DNA of 64,000 nt from Dipylidium caninum (Eukaryota; Platyhelminthes; Cestoda; Cyclophyllidea; Dipylidiidae): NCBI GenBank assembly GCA_017562135.1, contig QEYB01000798.1, positions 62,001 through 126,000 on the forward strand, read 5' to 3'. Numbering within the stretch: position 1 is the first letter of the stretch; every line of letters begins with the position of its first letter. This document shows positions 10,200 through 21,760 of this stretch, piece after piece. The position numbers and the translations under genes are program-made. The notes below the pieces were generated by a model. The model worked only from the letters and a program-made list of their open reading frames with translations, did no database searches and was not told where the DNA came from.

Positions 10200-12320
10200 T
10201 TTCTTAACCTTGAGGAGTGGGTTTCTGTCTCGAAAAGATCACTTTGCTTGAAGGAGCTCCATTTTCCCCATGGAGTGCTTGTGCGTTTAACCACTGCCTC
10301 AGAAATATCCACTCTCTGGATCGTGATGAGGATAGCTCGGTGCCTTTCGGCGAGACGCGTTCCGTTGAAATGTCCATGGAGCCCAGGGTGAACATGACGC
10401 TCATACTGTCCGGATGGCCACCTTTGCTGCTTCATTTGCACCTCAGTAAACAAAACAGTGGCTTCATCTCTGGGGGTAATCGTTTCCTCAGATTTACACA
10501 CGTCTACCAGAGGAAGATATCGGATATGTTGGACAAAGTGGTCATCAACCATTGGTGACATTGAATGCGATTGGCTTGAAAACGTAACCATAGTGTTACG
10601 TAGTTAGTTTCCTCTCAACAATGGGGGAATTGAAAAACACTTCTCGCGATAGTGACTGGCTCTATGGTGTGAGCCGCTGAGAAAACACCGCCAATCGTCC
10701 GAGACCGTTTTAGCACTTAGGTGTAGGTAAATTTTTCTTGACGACTACTCTGGGTGTGATTAAATTATTGCGAGCAGGTTATCCAGACAAAATATGTGCG
10801 CACAACAATGGAATATGTCCGAAACGCACCCCTTATTCTTCCATCTTTAAAGTGGGCCAAAACTTAAAAAATGGAAATAAGCGTGTTCAGGTACTGTGAA
10901 CGCAGACGTCATGCCAACGAAATGACGTCAAGGTTTCAGTCCTGGGGTGGCAGGACTCTGCAAAATTTAAAAATTGAAATCGCTCTCCATAGCCGACAAC
11001 CTGGCAGCGGCGTTTCAAGCGAGGTGGACTTACTGACAATTGACCTGGAACATTTCCATGTTTAATTTGTTTTCGCTCCTTCAAACACGTCAGACAAACA
11101 GCCTATATTTTGGGGGCGAGGCGAGAAAACGGTGAAGAGACCGTGGAAAACTCCTAACTTGGTGTCAACTAATTCTCCTCGCACGCAGCGCTTGAATGGT
11201 TCTAATACGCGAAGGTGAGAGAGAGTTTTAGTGTGTACAGCTCCTCCCCATTCACGCAATTGCTTCAACCGGAGTGATGTGACCAGTGCGGTCATTTGAG
11301 CTCTGCAAGCCTTCACGTCAAAAAGCCTTTGTACTCAACCCACGATATCTCCCTTTGGTTACACGAATCAGCTCCAGTAGACACAGATCTTTGCTAGCTG
11401 GTCAGGTTGTCGTGAGTGCAATACAACTTAACTCGTGCATTCATTTTTACTCCGCTGCCGACACTGCTGAGGTTCGAGGGCCACTTTGTTCCCAAAGCGA
11501 GCATATCCCTCGGTCAGTATTGGTGTGGAACACTCTCCGCCGGCTATCCCAATAGTCCTGTAGACGCCAAACAAAGCCACATTCAGGCTTTTCGTCTACT
11601 TCAGCCGTAGTCAATGCACCTCGGATACAAAACGATTAACCGTAGTTGTGTGAGGATATAAAGGTTATTGAGGAGCCCAATGTTTCCTTCGACAGTCCGT
11701 TAATGATGCAGCTAGTTCAGATCGGAGTCCATTTCACTCTCCCGCCACCTAGACATGCATAGTCGAGCCAACAGAATAGAGCTTGACCTAGTGTCTGAAA
11801 CGAGTACAAGTATCGGCTCCGTGCGGTTTTGACTTATCCTCTGTGAGGGTGCTGCTCCCTCTTTGTCCTCTCATAAGACCACGGTCATCGCCTAAACTCG
11901 TTATTGTCAGCCACAATGCACTCGTTTGCTAGCATATATATAACAATGTTGAGAAGTTCTTCTGTTACCTTTCTATCACGATAACAGACACAAGTTGGCA
12001 GGCTAGTCTTCAGCAATCTCACCGCTTGATCACTTTTGGGTATATTCCCTAACGAGGTATCCCCAATTCTTCGGCCGCACATGTAAGAGCAGTAGCCACG
12101 CATAGTTTGTGTTGACTTTAACATTACAAATGATTATAATTTTTCAAAATTTTCATTCCCACCGCCTATTGGGAGAGGTGACACGAGTTCTTAAGCTCTG
12201 CAGCTAAGAAGAGAAGCTGTGTGACATAATGAATACAAGCATGCCGTCGCATTTTTCCCTACCTACATGCACACAGGATGAAGGAAAACCAAGGTTAACA
12301 CCAGACGCATTCTTTCAGTT
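10200..12320. other. Flank of gene B and intergenic DNA, no supported gene
   Basis: The first 60 bases after B's polyadenylation signal weakly resemble the flanks of A and H ('gtctcgaaaagatc', 'gttgctt'-like). A 162-codon minus frame at 10,103-10,591 overlaps the end of gene B and has a competing 113-codon plus frame, so it is not credible as a gene. Other frames at 11,062-11,316 minus and 11,885-12,124 minus have no motif or splice context. Confidence 0.4.
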
Positions 12321-12329
12321 GTGTTATTT

Positions 12330-13236
12330 GGAGTGAGGCCACCAGTGCACTCACTTGAACTCTCGCTCACATCCAAGTCAGAACACCGTCGACTCACTGA
12401 GACAGTGCGCGATGCGATTTAGATGGCACACAAAGGTGAACTTGCCGGTGTCTCTTCCCCCTGTGATCGTCTCACCCACCTGACTTTAGAATGCTTTTAA
12501 GAAGTGCTTGAAAGGAAGAAATAAATGCAGTATCGAAATGAAATATACGGGGTATTTGATTCAAATTCTGCCGGAACACAGTCTAAATTGCCACCAAGCA
12601 AAAATAATGGTTAATTTATGATGAAATGTCCAAGGAATGATTGTGCATAATAAGTCCCTACAACCGGAGGAAACGCAACACTGACGGAGTCCTGCTATCA
12701 TGAAATTGTTTGTCATATATGGGAAATGTAAGAACTTTCGCCAATCGGGATGGCGCATTATTACTAGACTGCTGGGCACGACGACCGCATAAAGCCTCAA
12801 ATTACTGTCGACAAATTTAACTAACTCTTGATACTGGGAATTTATGCCCACATCCTCTACATTCGCCCGATATTTTGCCTACTGACTATGACCTTTTCAT
12901 AATTACGAGTTATTTTTATAAGAAATAAAGTGCGATAATAAAAAAGATGCCATGAACCGTTTGCATTAATTAGAGTGAAACCAACAGTGTATTCACTTGA
13001 ACTTTGGCTCACATCTAAGTCCAAACACCGTCGATTCACTGAGACAGTGCGCGGTGAGAACCAGATGACACACAAAGGTGAACCTGCCAATGTCTCTTCC
13101 CCCTTTGATCATCTCACCCACCTCACTTTAGACTGCTTTTAAGACGTGCATGATAGAAAGAACTAAATGCAGTATGATACTGTGAATTTATGCCGCATCC
13201 TCTACATTCGCCCGATATTTTGCCTACTGACTATGA
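12330..13236. repeat. Local direct duplication
   Basis: About 200 bases at 12,330-12,535 recur at 12,970-13,175 (shared 'caccgtcga', 'tcactgagacagtgcgcg', 'cacacaaaggtgaac' and 'gtctcttcccc'). The 55 bases at 12,838-12,892 recur at 13,183-13,236 ('tctacattcgcccgatat'). The repeat unit is therefore about 350-640 bases with an internal length difference. The first part also resembles 35,710-35,750. No coding frame is conserved. Confidence 0.6.
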
Positions 13237-13499
13237 GCTAGAAATGCGGCTCTAGGTAATATTTTGTAAAGAAATATCTCATAGTGGTATATCAGTCGCA
13301 ATTATGAACGGCTTCACATGTCCTCTTGAAGTTATCTTACAAGTTGACTGGGGCCGTAATGCGGAAAGCCTACACTGTTTCCTGCCAGTAGGTGCTAATG
13401 TAGAGACTTGAAATGGACCATTGACTCGGTAAGAAAAACCTTCACCATCAACCGACGATACCTCCATTTGGCCAGTCGAGTCAGCACCACAAGACCGTA

Positions 13500-13745
13500 A
13501 TGTTAGCTATTTGAAAGACTTTTCTCACTCCATGTAACCCACCTTCAGCATTTATCGACTCTGCCGAAAGATGAAGCAACAGAGGTCAATTCGCGCTGCT
13601 TCACTAAGTACAAGGCCACTCAGACAGTTTGTACGAAAAAACGGAAAAAATCGACTTTATTGGTCCATCACCTCTATTAGCCTCACCGTCAAAAGAGGTC
13701 TATCTTTTAAGCAACGGGCTCTTTCGGGAAAAATAGTCCACTCAT
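13500..13745. repeat. Dispersed repeat, also at 27.3 and 40.35 kb
   Basis: The segment with 'caattcgcgc', 'tcactgaggcag'-like and 'attagcctcac' words recurs at 27,300-27,430 and more loosely at 40,335-40,500. At 27.3 and 40.35 kb it lies a few hundred bases upstream of type 2 promoter modules, so it may be old flanking or coding sequence of that gene type. No frame is shared. Confidence 0.4.
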
Positions 13746-13827
13746 ACACGTGAAGAGCACAGCCTATTGAGACGCAGATGTCGTGACAATATGTAGCAAT
13801 ATAAACTCGTGTGAGACAGCAATCATT

Positions 13828-14047
13828 CTAAGTGAGTCGACAAGCGGTATTTAAGGTAGATGCGTCAAAACCCCTCACAACTTTCCATCCAATGTTCTCT
13901 TTGTGATGCGCCAACGACTCATCTACCACTGTATCCAGTACATGATAATTCCGAGCCTTGCGTACGGAGACCTCTCGTAACGACTTGTCCACTCGGAAGA
14001 ATGCTGTGAATACAAAAGCCTTGATGATGTTGGCGTCCCTCACCACC
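13828..14047 (-). pseudogene. Orphan exon 3 of the family (copy C)
   Basis: On the minus strand, a 'ccattag' acceptor is followed by 220 bases, the exact family length, open to the stop. It reads Val-Val-Arg-Asp-Ala at the start and Leu-Asn-Thr-Ala-Cys-Arg-Leu-Thr at the end, closest to H and A. No matching exon 1 or 2 lies upstream; instead exon 3 of the unrelated-looking copy D ends 87 bases away. The 3' flank down to about 13,755 also matches the flank of H, although the polyadenylation signal is changed. It could serve as an alternative last exon for D, but is more likely a truncated duplicate. Confidence 0.6.
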
Positions 14048-14133
14048 CTAATGGAGAAGAAGTGCATTAAGGTTAAAAATTCAATACTTTAGATAAAGTC
14101 AGCACAAGCCAAGGCGTCAAACGGAATGTTTGA

Positions 14134-14950
14134 CTATATTCTTGTTTGGCGCGATCGACATGTGGCCTTGCGCATAGCCGAAGTGAAGGCAGCTACGAGG
14201 CCTTCGCGGATGCTTGTCTCCTCAGCTGACTGCTGGTATCCAACGAAAACTTCTGCAATCTCGTGGTCCCAGGTCTTCACCATCGTGAATGCACCTTCGT
14301 CCCTATCATAGCGCATGCGACCCCTGTACTTCAGTGAGACGACTTTGTGACTGCGAAAGTGCACACAACTGAAGGAGAAGAAAGAGAGCAGTAAAAGTGG
14401 CTACTTGACGGAAACGCACAAGTATGTTGGCAGATGGTATTCCACACGGTTGATCGGCATGTTGCGAATTTGCGTTGAGAATTCAAATTCATCCGCGTTG
14501 CTGACAATCTGTTGGAGGCTGATGGTCCACCTTGCGTCCCTTAAATCTGCCCACCAAAATTTTTCATAGTCCGCACTCTTAAGTATTGTTTGATTAAAAG
14601 CCTCATAAGCCAATTGTTTTGGCAATTTTCGTGACATCACTCTGCAAATGGCTAATTTGGTGTGGTTGACACTGTCCTAGGAAGCCAAAAGTTAACATGT
14701 CACAGCAATGATGTACTTGAGAATGATGGGGTCCTGTAGACGAGTAAATTTCTCTTGCCGTGGAGTTGTGGACAAAGAGGAGGTGAGAAAGCATGTCTGA
14801 ATGGTGAGGAGAGCAAGCAGAAAAAATCATCTGGATTATAGCCTTTCCAGCAGGTCGGTGTGTTTTCTTATCCATTCGCCCCCGTTCGCCTTTTATATCC
14901 TGCCTGAGCTGATGGCTTCTCGACCATTGGCTTGAAGTCGGTGCGGGCAA
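14134..14950 (-). CDS. Divergent family member D, one frameshift
   Basis: Minus strand. A TATA-like 'gatataaaag' lies near 14,900-14,890. Exon 1 is unclear; an ATG near 14,830 opens Met-Ile-Phe-Ser-Ala-Cys-Ser, but no donor in the right phase is seen. Exon 2, 14676-14420 (257 bases), opens Gly-Gln-Cys-Gln-Pro and includes Lys-Phe-Trp-Trp-Ala-Asp-Leu-Arg and Ala-Arg-Trp-Thr-Ile-Ser. One extra base after Lys-Ile-Ala-Lys shifts the frame. Exon 3, 14350-14134, contains Glu-Thr-Ser-Ile-Arg-Glu-Gly and ends Lys-Ala-Thr-Cys-Arg plus six extra residues. Without the single insertion, exons 2 and 3 would be open, so D may be functional if the extra base is a consensus error. It groups with R and Q by the Trp-Trp-Ala-Asp motif. 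Confidence 0.5.
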
Positions 14951-15472
14951 CGAGGTGTTCGTCTCAAGTTGCCACCGTCGCTCACCTTTACCGCAGATTC
15001 ACTTCATATTAAACCCATGAAGTGGTACCTTTGCGGTGTCTCACATGAATTGATGCGATGAGTATTGGGGGCGTAGAAGGAGAATGAGTGTGGGTGCGAG
15101 AGATGTTAGATAGAGGTGGAGGCGTCCTTTCTCGGGAATATAACTATTTTTTTTGGGGGGATGCTCGACCGATCCAGACCAATGTTTCATGACCGTCGGT
15201 CCACCACCTTGATCTACAGCTTACGTCATCTCAAGCCATTGAGGACACATTTCTTCTCAGGCTTTCTCTCCACCCCACATAAATGAGAATGGCCAAACTT
15301 CCTCGACGTCGACTTCGCCTACACCAGTTTTCTTTGGCATTTTTGGCACACATTGGCATTCAATGGCTAACTATTGCCTTTTTTAATTGACAAAGCAAAT
15401 GGTTGCATTAGGAGTCCACGATCAAAGTGGGTTACAAGTGTTTAAGAGAGTGAGATCAGGTAGGGAGGAGGA

Positions 15473-16312
15473 TTTATTCTGTCACAAGCAGAAGAGTCAC
15501 CACCTTGGCAAGTTATAAGTCAAGTGAATTAAACAATCTTTCTAATCAACACCACAGGCGGAATTTAAGAACGAAACATCAAATGTGTACAAAATGGCTT
15601 TTCGTAGTCTCTCTTCGTTGTAGGGCACAGATACATCCAGCAATACATCCTTCAATCTGTAGTCAAAGGCACGGAGCACAAAAAACCTCGGACATCGCTC
15701 TATTGTATTTAAATAGTCCGGTGAATTTAAATAACTCAAGGAAATAGGTGCTGTCGTAGACGCTGGGAGATTTTCGCCAAAAAAATGGTGAATAGGATGG
15801 AAGGGAGAGGCCTTACCTGTGCTTCGCGTGTAGAGGTGAAATATTGTTGAACGTGATATTTCCAACTCTTACTCGAATTTCTGCAACGCTTTTGTCAGAT
15901 TCGATTGCCCATCAAGCTAATATTCCACTGGGCTCGGGTCATATTGATGAACCAATTGTCTCCGTCTGCTCCCTCTTCTATGTTCATGGTCGTGAGCACC
16001 TCAGACGTCAAGTGTTTGGCAATCTTCATCATATCAACTGGGAAGTTTGTAATTTTCGACGGTGTGCACCGGTCCTACAGAAAGCAAGTGGAAGTAAGTG
16101 AATGAATGAAGGCGTCGAATGTAAGGAGTTACTCATTGGCTCTTTAATCGTGGAAATCAGTGACGGTGGTACTAATTTCGCGGATTCGGACGAGCAAGCA
16201 AAAAACGGTGAGATGGCATGGCAGAAGGACAAGTAGACCGACCGCAATGTAAGCAGTCATTGCGAGGAAATGAAGCTGCTTCACAGAGAGGTTCTACATT
16301 CCTGCCAACTTA
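15473..16312 (-). CDS. Family member E, well preserved apart from +1 indels
   Basis: Minus strand. 'ctatttaag' (TATA-like) is near 16,310. Exon 1, 16260-16133, encodes the signal peptide Met-Thr-Ala-Tyr-Ile-Ala-Val-Gly-Leu-Leu and then Phe-Ala-Cys-Ser-Ser. Exon 2, 16074-15817, contains Arg-Cys-Thr-Pro, Asp-Met-Met-Lys-Ile-Ala-Lys-His-Leu-Thr and Gln-Trp-Asn-Ile-Ser. Exon 3, 15750-15542, ends Asn-Ser-Ala-Cys-Gly-Val-Asp. AATAAA lies at 15478-15473, 64 bases after the stop. Exon lengths are 128, 258 and 209. The frame is broken by four apparent single-base insertions: in a T6 run of exon 1, at the GG of the exon 2 acceptor, in an AA of exon 2 and in a T6 run of exon 3. All splice sites are good. 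Either a very young pseudogene or a gene with consensus errors. Confidence 0.6.
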
Positions 16313-16319
16313 AATAGGT

Positions 16320-17080
16320 TTGTCCTAAGGACCTCGACAGTGTAATCTGCTTATTAGACTGGCCTCCCTACTTTCTGGCAACCCAGTTGCACAGGTTTGA
16401 AGATGGTCACTCGCACCATGATGCAGCACAACGGATTTCGAGGTGTTGATGTAGTTGCCCAATGGTGGCATTTGTCCAATTCTCCACTCAGCTCTTTCTC
16501 ACGACTGAGACCATATCCTTGCCCTGATTCCTCCTACCGCCCTTCACTTGGTTCTCCATCACATCAGGGCAAATCTTACATGACGAATGTGGCCAAGGTG
16601 GGATTTTAATGTCCCAGCATTTGAGATCCTATCATCCTGATGTGTCTGTTTGGAAAAATAACACGAAAATTTTTTTCCCGGGTACGATTACTAAATCTGC
16701 GGTTGAGTGCACTTTATCCCATGAAGTTGCCTCTATATGCTGGACATGTGTCTATTAAATATGGGAAAAATACTCCTTACTCAAACTCACACTCATATTA
16801 TCGATTACTTGCTGGAAGTTCAGTGGGAAATTTCTTGAAAATGGGGGTAGAAAATGGGGTTTTAAGTGCCCCATTAATTCATCTGAACTGGATTTATGGA
16901 GAATTTCAGCTCACCTCCGCCTGCCACCTCAGTAAGTCTACGACATCTGCTTCATCTGCATCCCAATGGACCGCACAATTCGCTTGCATTGTGCTTGTTC
17001 ACCCAAAAAAACAAAACAGTTGATGACATGGCCATTTCGTAGCACCAAAGAAGCAAACGTAGAGAAATCAGGAAGAAAAA
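16320..17080. other. Intergenic, nothing recognised
   Basis: A plus frame at 16,640-17,023 (127 codons) has no recognisable domain, no good start context and no paralog. Frame 16,397-16,609 is similar. Nothing else is seen. Confidence 0.3.
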
Positions 17081-17800
17081 ATTGGTGTCAGGTAATGACT
17101 TTCATTGAGTGTGGTGGATAATGTCGGCTCGAGAATAATACAAACTTCCCTTATTTGGCTGTGGCTCTTTCCGCGTCAGTTGCATTGTTTCTTCACTCAT
17201 GCATGCCATTGGGGAAAGGTGCTGTTTCAAAAGAACTCCTAATTGACAATATGCACTACATTAATTAATCTTTTGCTGGCAAATTTCAACAAACACTACT
17301 CCAAGTCCATGAATTTTGAATTTTGAGTAACCAAATAGCACTTATTTCAGTTAGATCCAAAATAAATGGTAACGAGAGTGGTAATAATTGGGCATGTCAT
17401 CACTATTTCATTGTCCGTTTTGTCCTATTGTTGTCTATCCGTGAATGTCCACGAAATTGGAGTGTTTAAATTCTGCCTCGGCTCCCATTAACGCCAGATG
17501 ACGAAGATGTTCTCCACAGAAAAATCGCTCAGAAATTCACCTTGGACAGTGAAAATTGTTCAAGTCACAAATGAAAATTTAGAACTCCACAGTTCTGCAT
17601 GTGGACGGCCATTGAAATTGTGTCCATTACTGTAAATCATTTTTCACTCTCTAGCACCATCGGCGTGACTGGCACTGACTTCCAAATGTATTGCCATTTT
17701 GATCCAGGGTGGCATCGAGAGACCTTGTTACCTCGCAAACTGCATTCACCCCTAATTAGCACATTACTCCTCTTCTACACTTGATATGGCCAACCGAGAC
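17080..17800 (+). pseudogene. Unknown 'family 3' segment, copy 1
   Basis: The part at 17,100-17,290 resembles 31,735-31,940, and 17,465-17,580 resembles the beginning of 32,220-32,300 and 47,095-47,160. The plus frame reads Lys-Ile-Leu-Pro-Arg-Leu-Pro, then Asp-Asp-Glu-Asp-Val, a pattern partly shared with 47.1 kb (Ile-Leu-Pro-Gln-Leu-Pro, Glu-Asp-Val). This suggests a third gene type, present in eroded form. Function unknown; frames close quickly. Confidence 0.3.
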
Positions 17801-18340
17801 ATTTTTCATTGCTCTCTGCGGTGTTCTTGCTTGAGACTGTAGCATCCAGATTACAGGCTAGCTTAACAATCATCTGCAGTATGTTAGACTCTGTTGAAGT
17901 ATGCCTAACATCGAACATTTCTGCGACAACAATTGTCCTCATAAGAAATCGGATCGTTTCCCAGTTTGCTTCGTTCTGCAACACTGAGATGACGCGGCAA
18001 GATCATCAACAATATCTATCCTTGTTGCAGCCTTCGAAAACCCGATCACCACTGACAACTGCATGAGTAGTTGGCAATGGCCACCCTCTCCAATACGTCA
18101 TTTCACCGACGCGAATGGACATTGATAAGACAGTAACTCTTAGCGTGGCCATGGATGCTGTCTGGCTAAGGACATATTCACAATGATTTTCGGTAGGGTG
18201 TTGTGTAATATTCGCGAAAGGACGTTGGTTAATTGCCACGAGAACCTCTGACAACCTCGCCAATAGCTAATATCATTACGCAACGTAACGTGCGCTTCAG
18301 TCACGATCCCAGGCGAGGGATTGTTCATCCTCACCTCGTG
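17800..18340. other. Intergenic, nothing recognised
   Basis: Short frames occur on both strands (17,775-17,984 minus, 17,809-18,066 plus, 18,006-18,263 minus) with no splice or family support. Confidence 0.3.
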
Positions 18341-18344
18341 GCAA

Positions 18345-19079
18345 CTCAACTCAGCGTCAACGCCTTCTCTCTTTTTCACAACCAGAAAAATTTTCCGGTA
18401 ACCCTTATCACCAGGAAATCACCTACAGGTCGAACACTCTTTCTCTATGCTTCATTTTTCCCCCTGTTGCTTTAACAGCCTGATTCGATGACTCGCTCAA
18501 ATTTGTGCATTTCAGAACCCTGCAACCGCGGAACTTTGCCTACCCAACCAGTGACATGATGGAGAATTGCATCTTGCCTAACGCGGACGGCTATAATGAA
18601 TACTGCAGTAAGAAATCCCAGAGGCAGGCGATTCTGGTGGGCCGATATCAGAAACACCGAAATGAACTCATGATTACGCCAACTTAAGTCGGGAAACTGT
18701 GAATGCGAGATGATCATACTCGGAATTTCCGTCTATTATAATTGCCTTCATCACGGAGAGCAGACGGGACAATAAGTCCGAAACAATATGATATATCACT
18801 AATCACATTTTCCGTTTTTTAGCACGATATATGGAAATATTCTGAAGTAATCAGGCACGACGAAAGCATGAAGAAAATTCCTGTAATCCACGCGAGGAAT
18901 ATCCATATAACTGGAGTAGCTGATGAGTCACTGCCGTTAGTTAACACTGACTTTTTCCGCCGAAACATTATGGACGGCTTGTATTCTAGCTGTAGCTAAA
19001 GCATCCTGTCGTGTGGACTAGGCTAACTAATCCTGCCTGATACTTGTCCAAATGACCACTGCATCTCTAAGCCAATAAA
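18345..19079 (+). pseudogene. Family pseudogene Q (duplicate of R)
   Basis: This is nearly the same sequence as R at 2816-3560. Exon 2 starts at 18516; a one-base loss next to the Cys-Gln-Pro codons shifts the frame there. The TGA of R is shared at 18671-18673. Exon 3, 18823-19021, has TGG where R has TGA, but a different indel before the terminal Ala-Ser-Cys-Arg-Val-Asp. AATAAA is at 19074-19079. Shared and private lesions show that the family member was already damaged before the copy was made, and both copies decayed further. Confidence 0.6.
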
Positions 19080-20790
19080 TCCATCACAATTTTGTGCCAC
19101 AAAGGTGGCAGCTTAATTCCTCACCGAAACAACGCCTCCTCTATGCTTCTACCCCTCCTTTCGACTGGGCCACGGCACTTTCAAACGTAACCACGGTCGT
19201 CTATGGCGTTATTGCAGCGGCTAAAGGCAGAAGGACATGCTTGTCGAGAGTATGGAGATTTGTAGTTAGAGAGGACGGAGTTGCTGTCACACTGAGCGCG
19301 AGTGGGGAAAGAGCGTTTGAATTGAGGAGCTGTAATACATCCATTGACTGCCACTCCTGTAACCTTCAATGCATTTGATGCAGCACTTCTTTCACGGGAA
19401 TTTTCGGGTAACGGCTAACCGAGCCGTATTAATTTTCTCGGTGGGTAGGGGCGAATATTCAGCAGATGTTGCGTTAGAACGCCTTCTCACAGTCATTGCG
19501 GTTCCCAGTGGGTCGCATATTTGGTGGGTGATGAGAGAGAAGAGAATGAGTCGAACGTGGTAATGACAGTACACTGAAGAGTGCTCCAATTTCGCGTTGT
19601 ACATTCCATTCCCTTCCGCCTACGTGGTTAACACACGTGAGAAGGATGCAGGAGGTAGAGAGCGAAGAAGCTCGTTGCTCCTGTCGGTTTGTCATCTTTG
19701 GCCTTATTCTTCCGCCGATGCATTGTCTCCCTCCCTCCACGACACCTCCCTCTCGGATGTTTCACACCCTGAGCCAGAGTCGGCCGAAACATGTGAGCTC
19801 AGGTTTGCGTACAAAATAGCCAAGAAGTAGAAAACCAAGCCCTATTACCATGAGAATGCCGAGCTACTGGTTTCTCCTCCTGCTCGCTTCTCTCCCCAAT
19901 ATAAGCGGCGTGTGTGGCTGTTTTTATTCTTCATTCGAAGGATTTAGGTCTACTCATGGTTATTGTCACACAACAACATATAGGTTTACTAGCCCTTGCT
20001 TGTGGTTCTCGCTGCGTCTTTTCCGTGCGGTAGGAGAAGGCAAAGTAGTAGGATTCAGATTAGTGGTGAGAGAAAGGGTTGCGGAGAGGGTAGATGCTGA
20101 GCATGGTCGTTGAAAGCAGGAAGGCCTTTGCATGCCTCTTTTGCATCTGCGTCTAGATTCATTTCTTCGGCTTCTGATTTCGATTGTCGTACTGTTATGA
20201 AATGCTTTGTACAAGTGCTGATTTAAGGTGGAATCACAAGCCATAACCTCTTCTGCCCATAGCTTTCGCCGGTTGGCAGTGGCTCACAATGATAAGTCGT
20301 CACAAACCGCTACTTCTTCATTCCAATTAGAAGGTCGACACTGCAGTTCCAGAGCCGCTTTTCTGCTAGATCACACTAAAGAGCTGAGAGGAAAAGACTC
20401 GGTTGGCCAAGGCAAGTGTGGAGGAGGCGTAATGCACTAATTAGCTGTGAATGCAGTTGCCCCGTTATCAGAAATAAAACACAGTTTCGATGACTTGTTA
20501 AATGTATGGATGCGTAAAGTCAGAATATTATCTTCGCCTGGGACTGAGGAGTTCTGCCTCTCACATTCATGCGTCGCCCAATACAGCGGCGCTTGTAGCG
20601 TCATGGCCTCAGTCATCCCATGCTATCAATAGAGAGGTGGCTGGAGGAGGAGCACACGTGTGTCGCGCGCGTACAGGAAAACAAATTTGGTATGACATTT
20701 AGGAAAACAATTTAACCCTAATTAAAGCGTGCAGCTATCACTCTTAATTGTTTGACTTATATATTTGCTAACTTTAAGGTCTACAGCCGG
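19080..20790. other. Unassigned stretch with overlapping frames
   Basis: The best frame is plus 19,094-19,378, about 94 codons, ending in a Cys-rich tail (Ser-Cys-Asn, Asp-Cys-His-Ser-Cys-Asn, Gln-Cys). Its first third resembles sequence after R at 3560-3640, but R soon loses the frame. Other frames at 19,597-19,830, 19,850-20,113 and 19,966-20,244 have no support. No RNA gene seen. Confidence 0.25.
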
Positions 20791-21319
20791 AAAATGAAAT
20801 CAAGTCCCTTAGTGGTTTAAGCTTAAACTGTGGAAAACTTTTCCCAGCCGAAAAATGCACAATGCATATTCTATTTTGTCGTGGTGAAAAGTTTTATTTG
20901 CGGTTACCAAAGTCCCTGAGAGGCCAACATGGGTCAGAGCTTCATGCTGTTCCAGTGTGGGAAGAAGTAGAAAGCGGTGGATACGAACCAGGGCAGTTGA
21001 GGCAAGAAGTGAAGGTATTGCGGAGCTCTCCAATGTCTTTTCACAATGATGCAGGAGAACCATAGGTAGTAAGCTATAACATTGGGGAATGAAGGGAGAC
21101 GAAGGTTCTTTTCGGGGAAGGATTGAATGCATACAGCTGGAGAAGATTATGAAAGCAGGCAGAAAGTGAGCACGCACTCACAAAAAGCAGGTGACCTCTG
21201 CTATCTTGTATCTACTTTTCTTCCTCTGAAAATTGTTTATCAGATGAAAAACGGCTGGGTTATTGAGCAAGAAAACCATGAAACAAGCGTTTTTTTTAAC
21301 GTTCCCTCGATTCCTATAT

Positions 21320-21760
21320 TTTGCAGATATTTAAAGGCAACTCATCTTAAGAGTTCTGGAATCCTGTGCAGTGCGATACAATCACCGAGAAACATTTACT
21401 AAGGCATTTGGCTATGAATACATTGACCAAAATGTTGTCCTCCGTTGGTTCAAAGAATTTAGTTTCGACAACGAACCTCGAAGGAGACCACTGACCCACA
21501 AATGATAACGACGAAGAAGTTAGGAAAGACTGTGGAATCCGATTCGCACGCAAACTACTCGTGCACTTAGATCTAAACTAAAGGGGAACTATCATCCGTA
21601 TGGCTGTGTTAAAACATCTGCTTAAAATAAATCCTGAATTATACTCTGGAGTCGTTTTGCGTCTGCCGCACGAACTAATGCTACTGCAATGCTCGACTAA
21701 ATGCCAATAGGTATCTTTGAGCACCACATCATCACTTACTCTGTAGTGGGTGCAGAGAGC
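21320..21760 (+). mobile_element. Mariner-like transposase remnant 2
   Basis: The plus strand reads Asn-Val-Val-Leu-Arg-Trp-Phe-Lys-Glu-Phe-Ser-Phe-Asp-Asn-Glu-Pro-Arg-Arg-Arg-Pro, which is the helix-turn-helix and linker pattern of mariner transposases (Trp-Phe-x-x-Phe, then Asp-x-x-Pro-Arg-x-x-Arg-Pro). It is followed in other frames by Val-Glu-Ser-Asp-Ser-His-Ala and by Leu-Pro-His-Glu-Leu. The remnant stops near 21,760. Many indels; inactive. Confidence 0.6.

Noticed and set aside
10103..10591. 162-codon minus-strand frame downstream of gene B
   Set aside because: It overlaps the end of gene B, opposes a 113-codon plus frame in the same place, and has no splice sites, motif or paralog. 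The similar flanks of A and H have no such frame.
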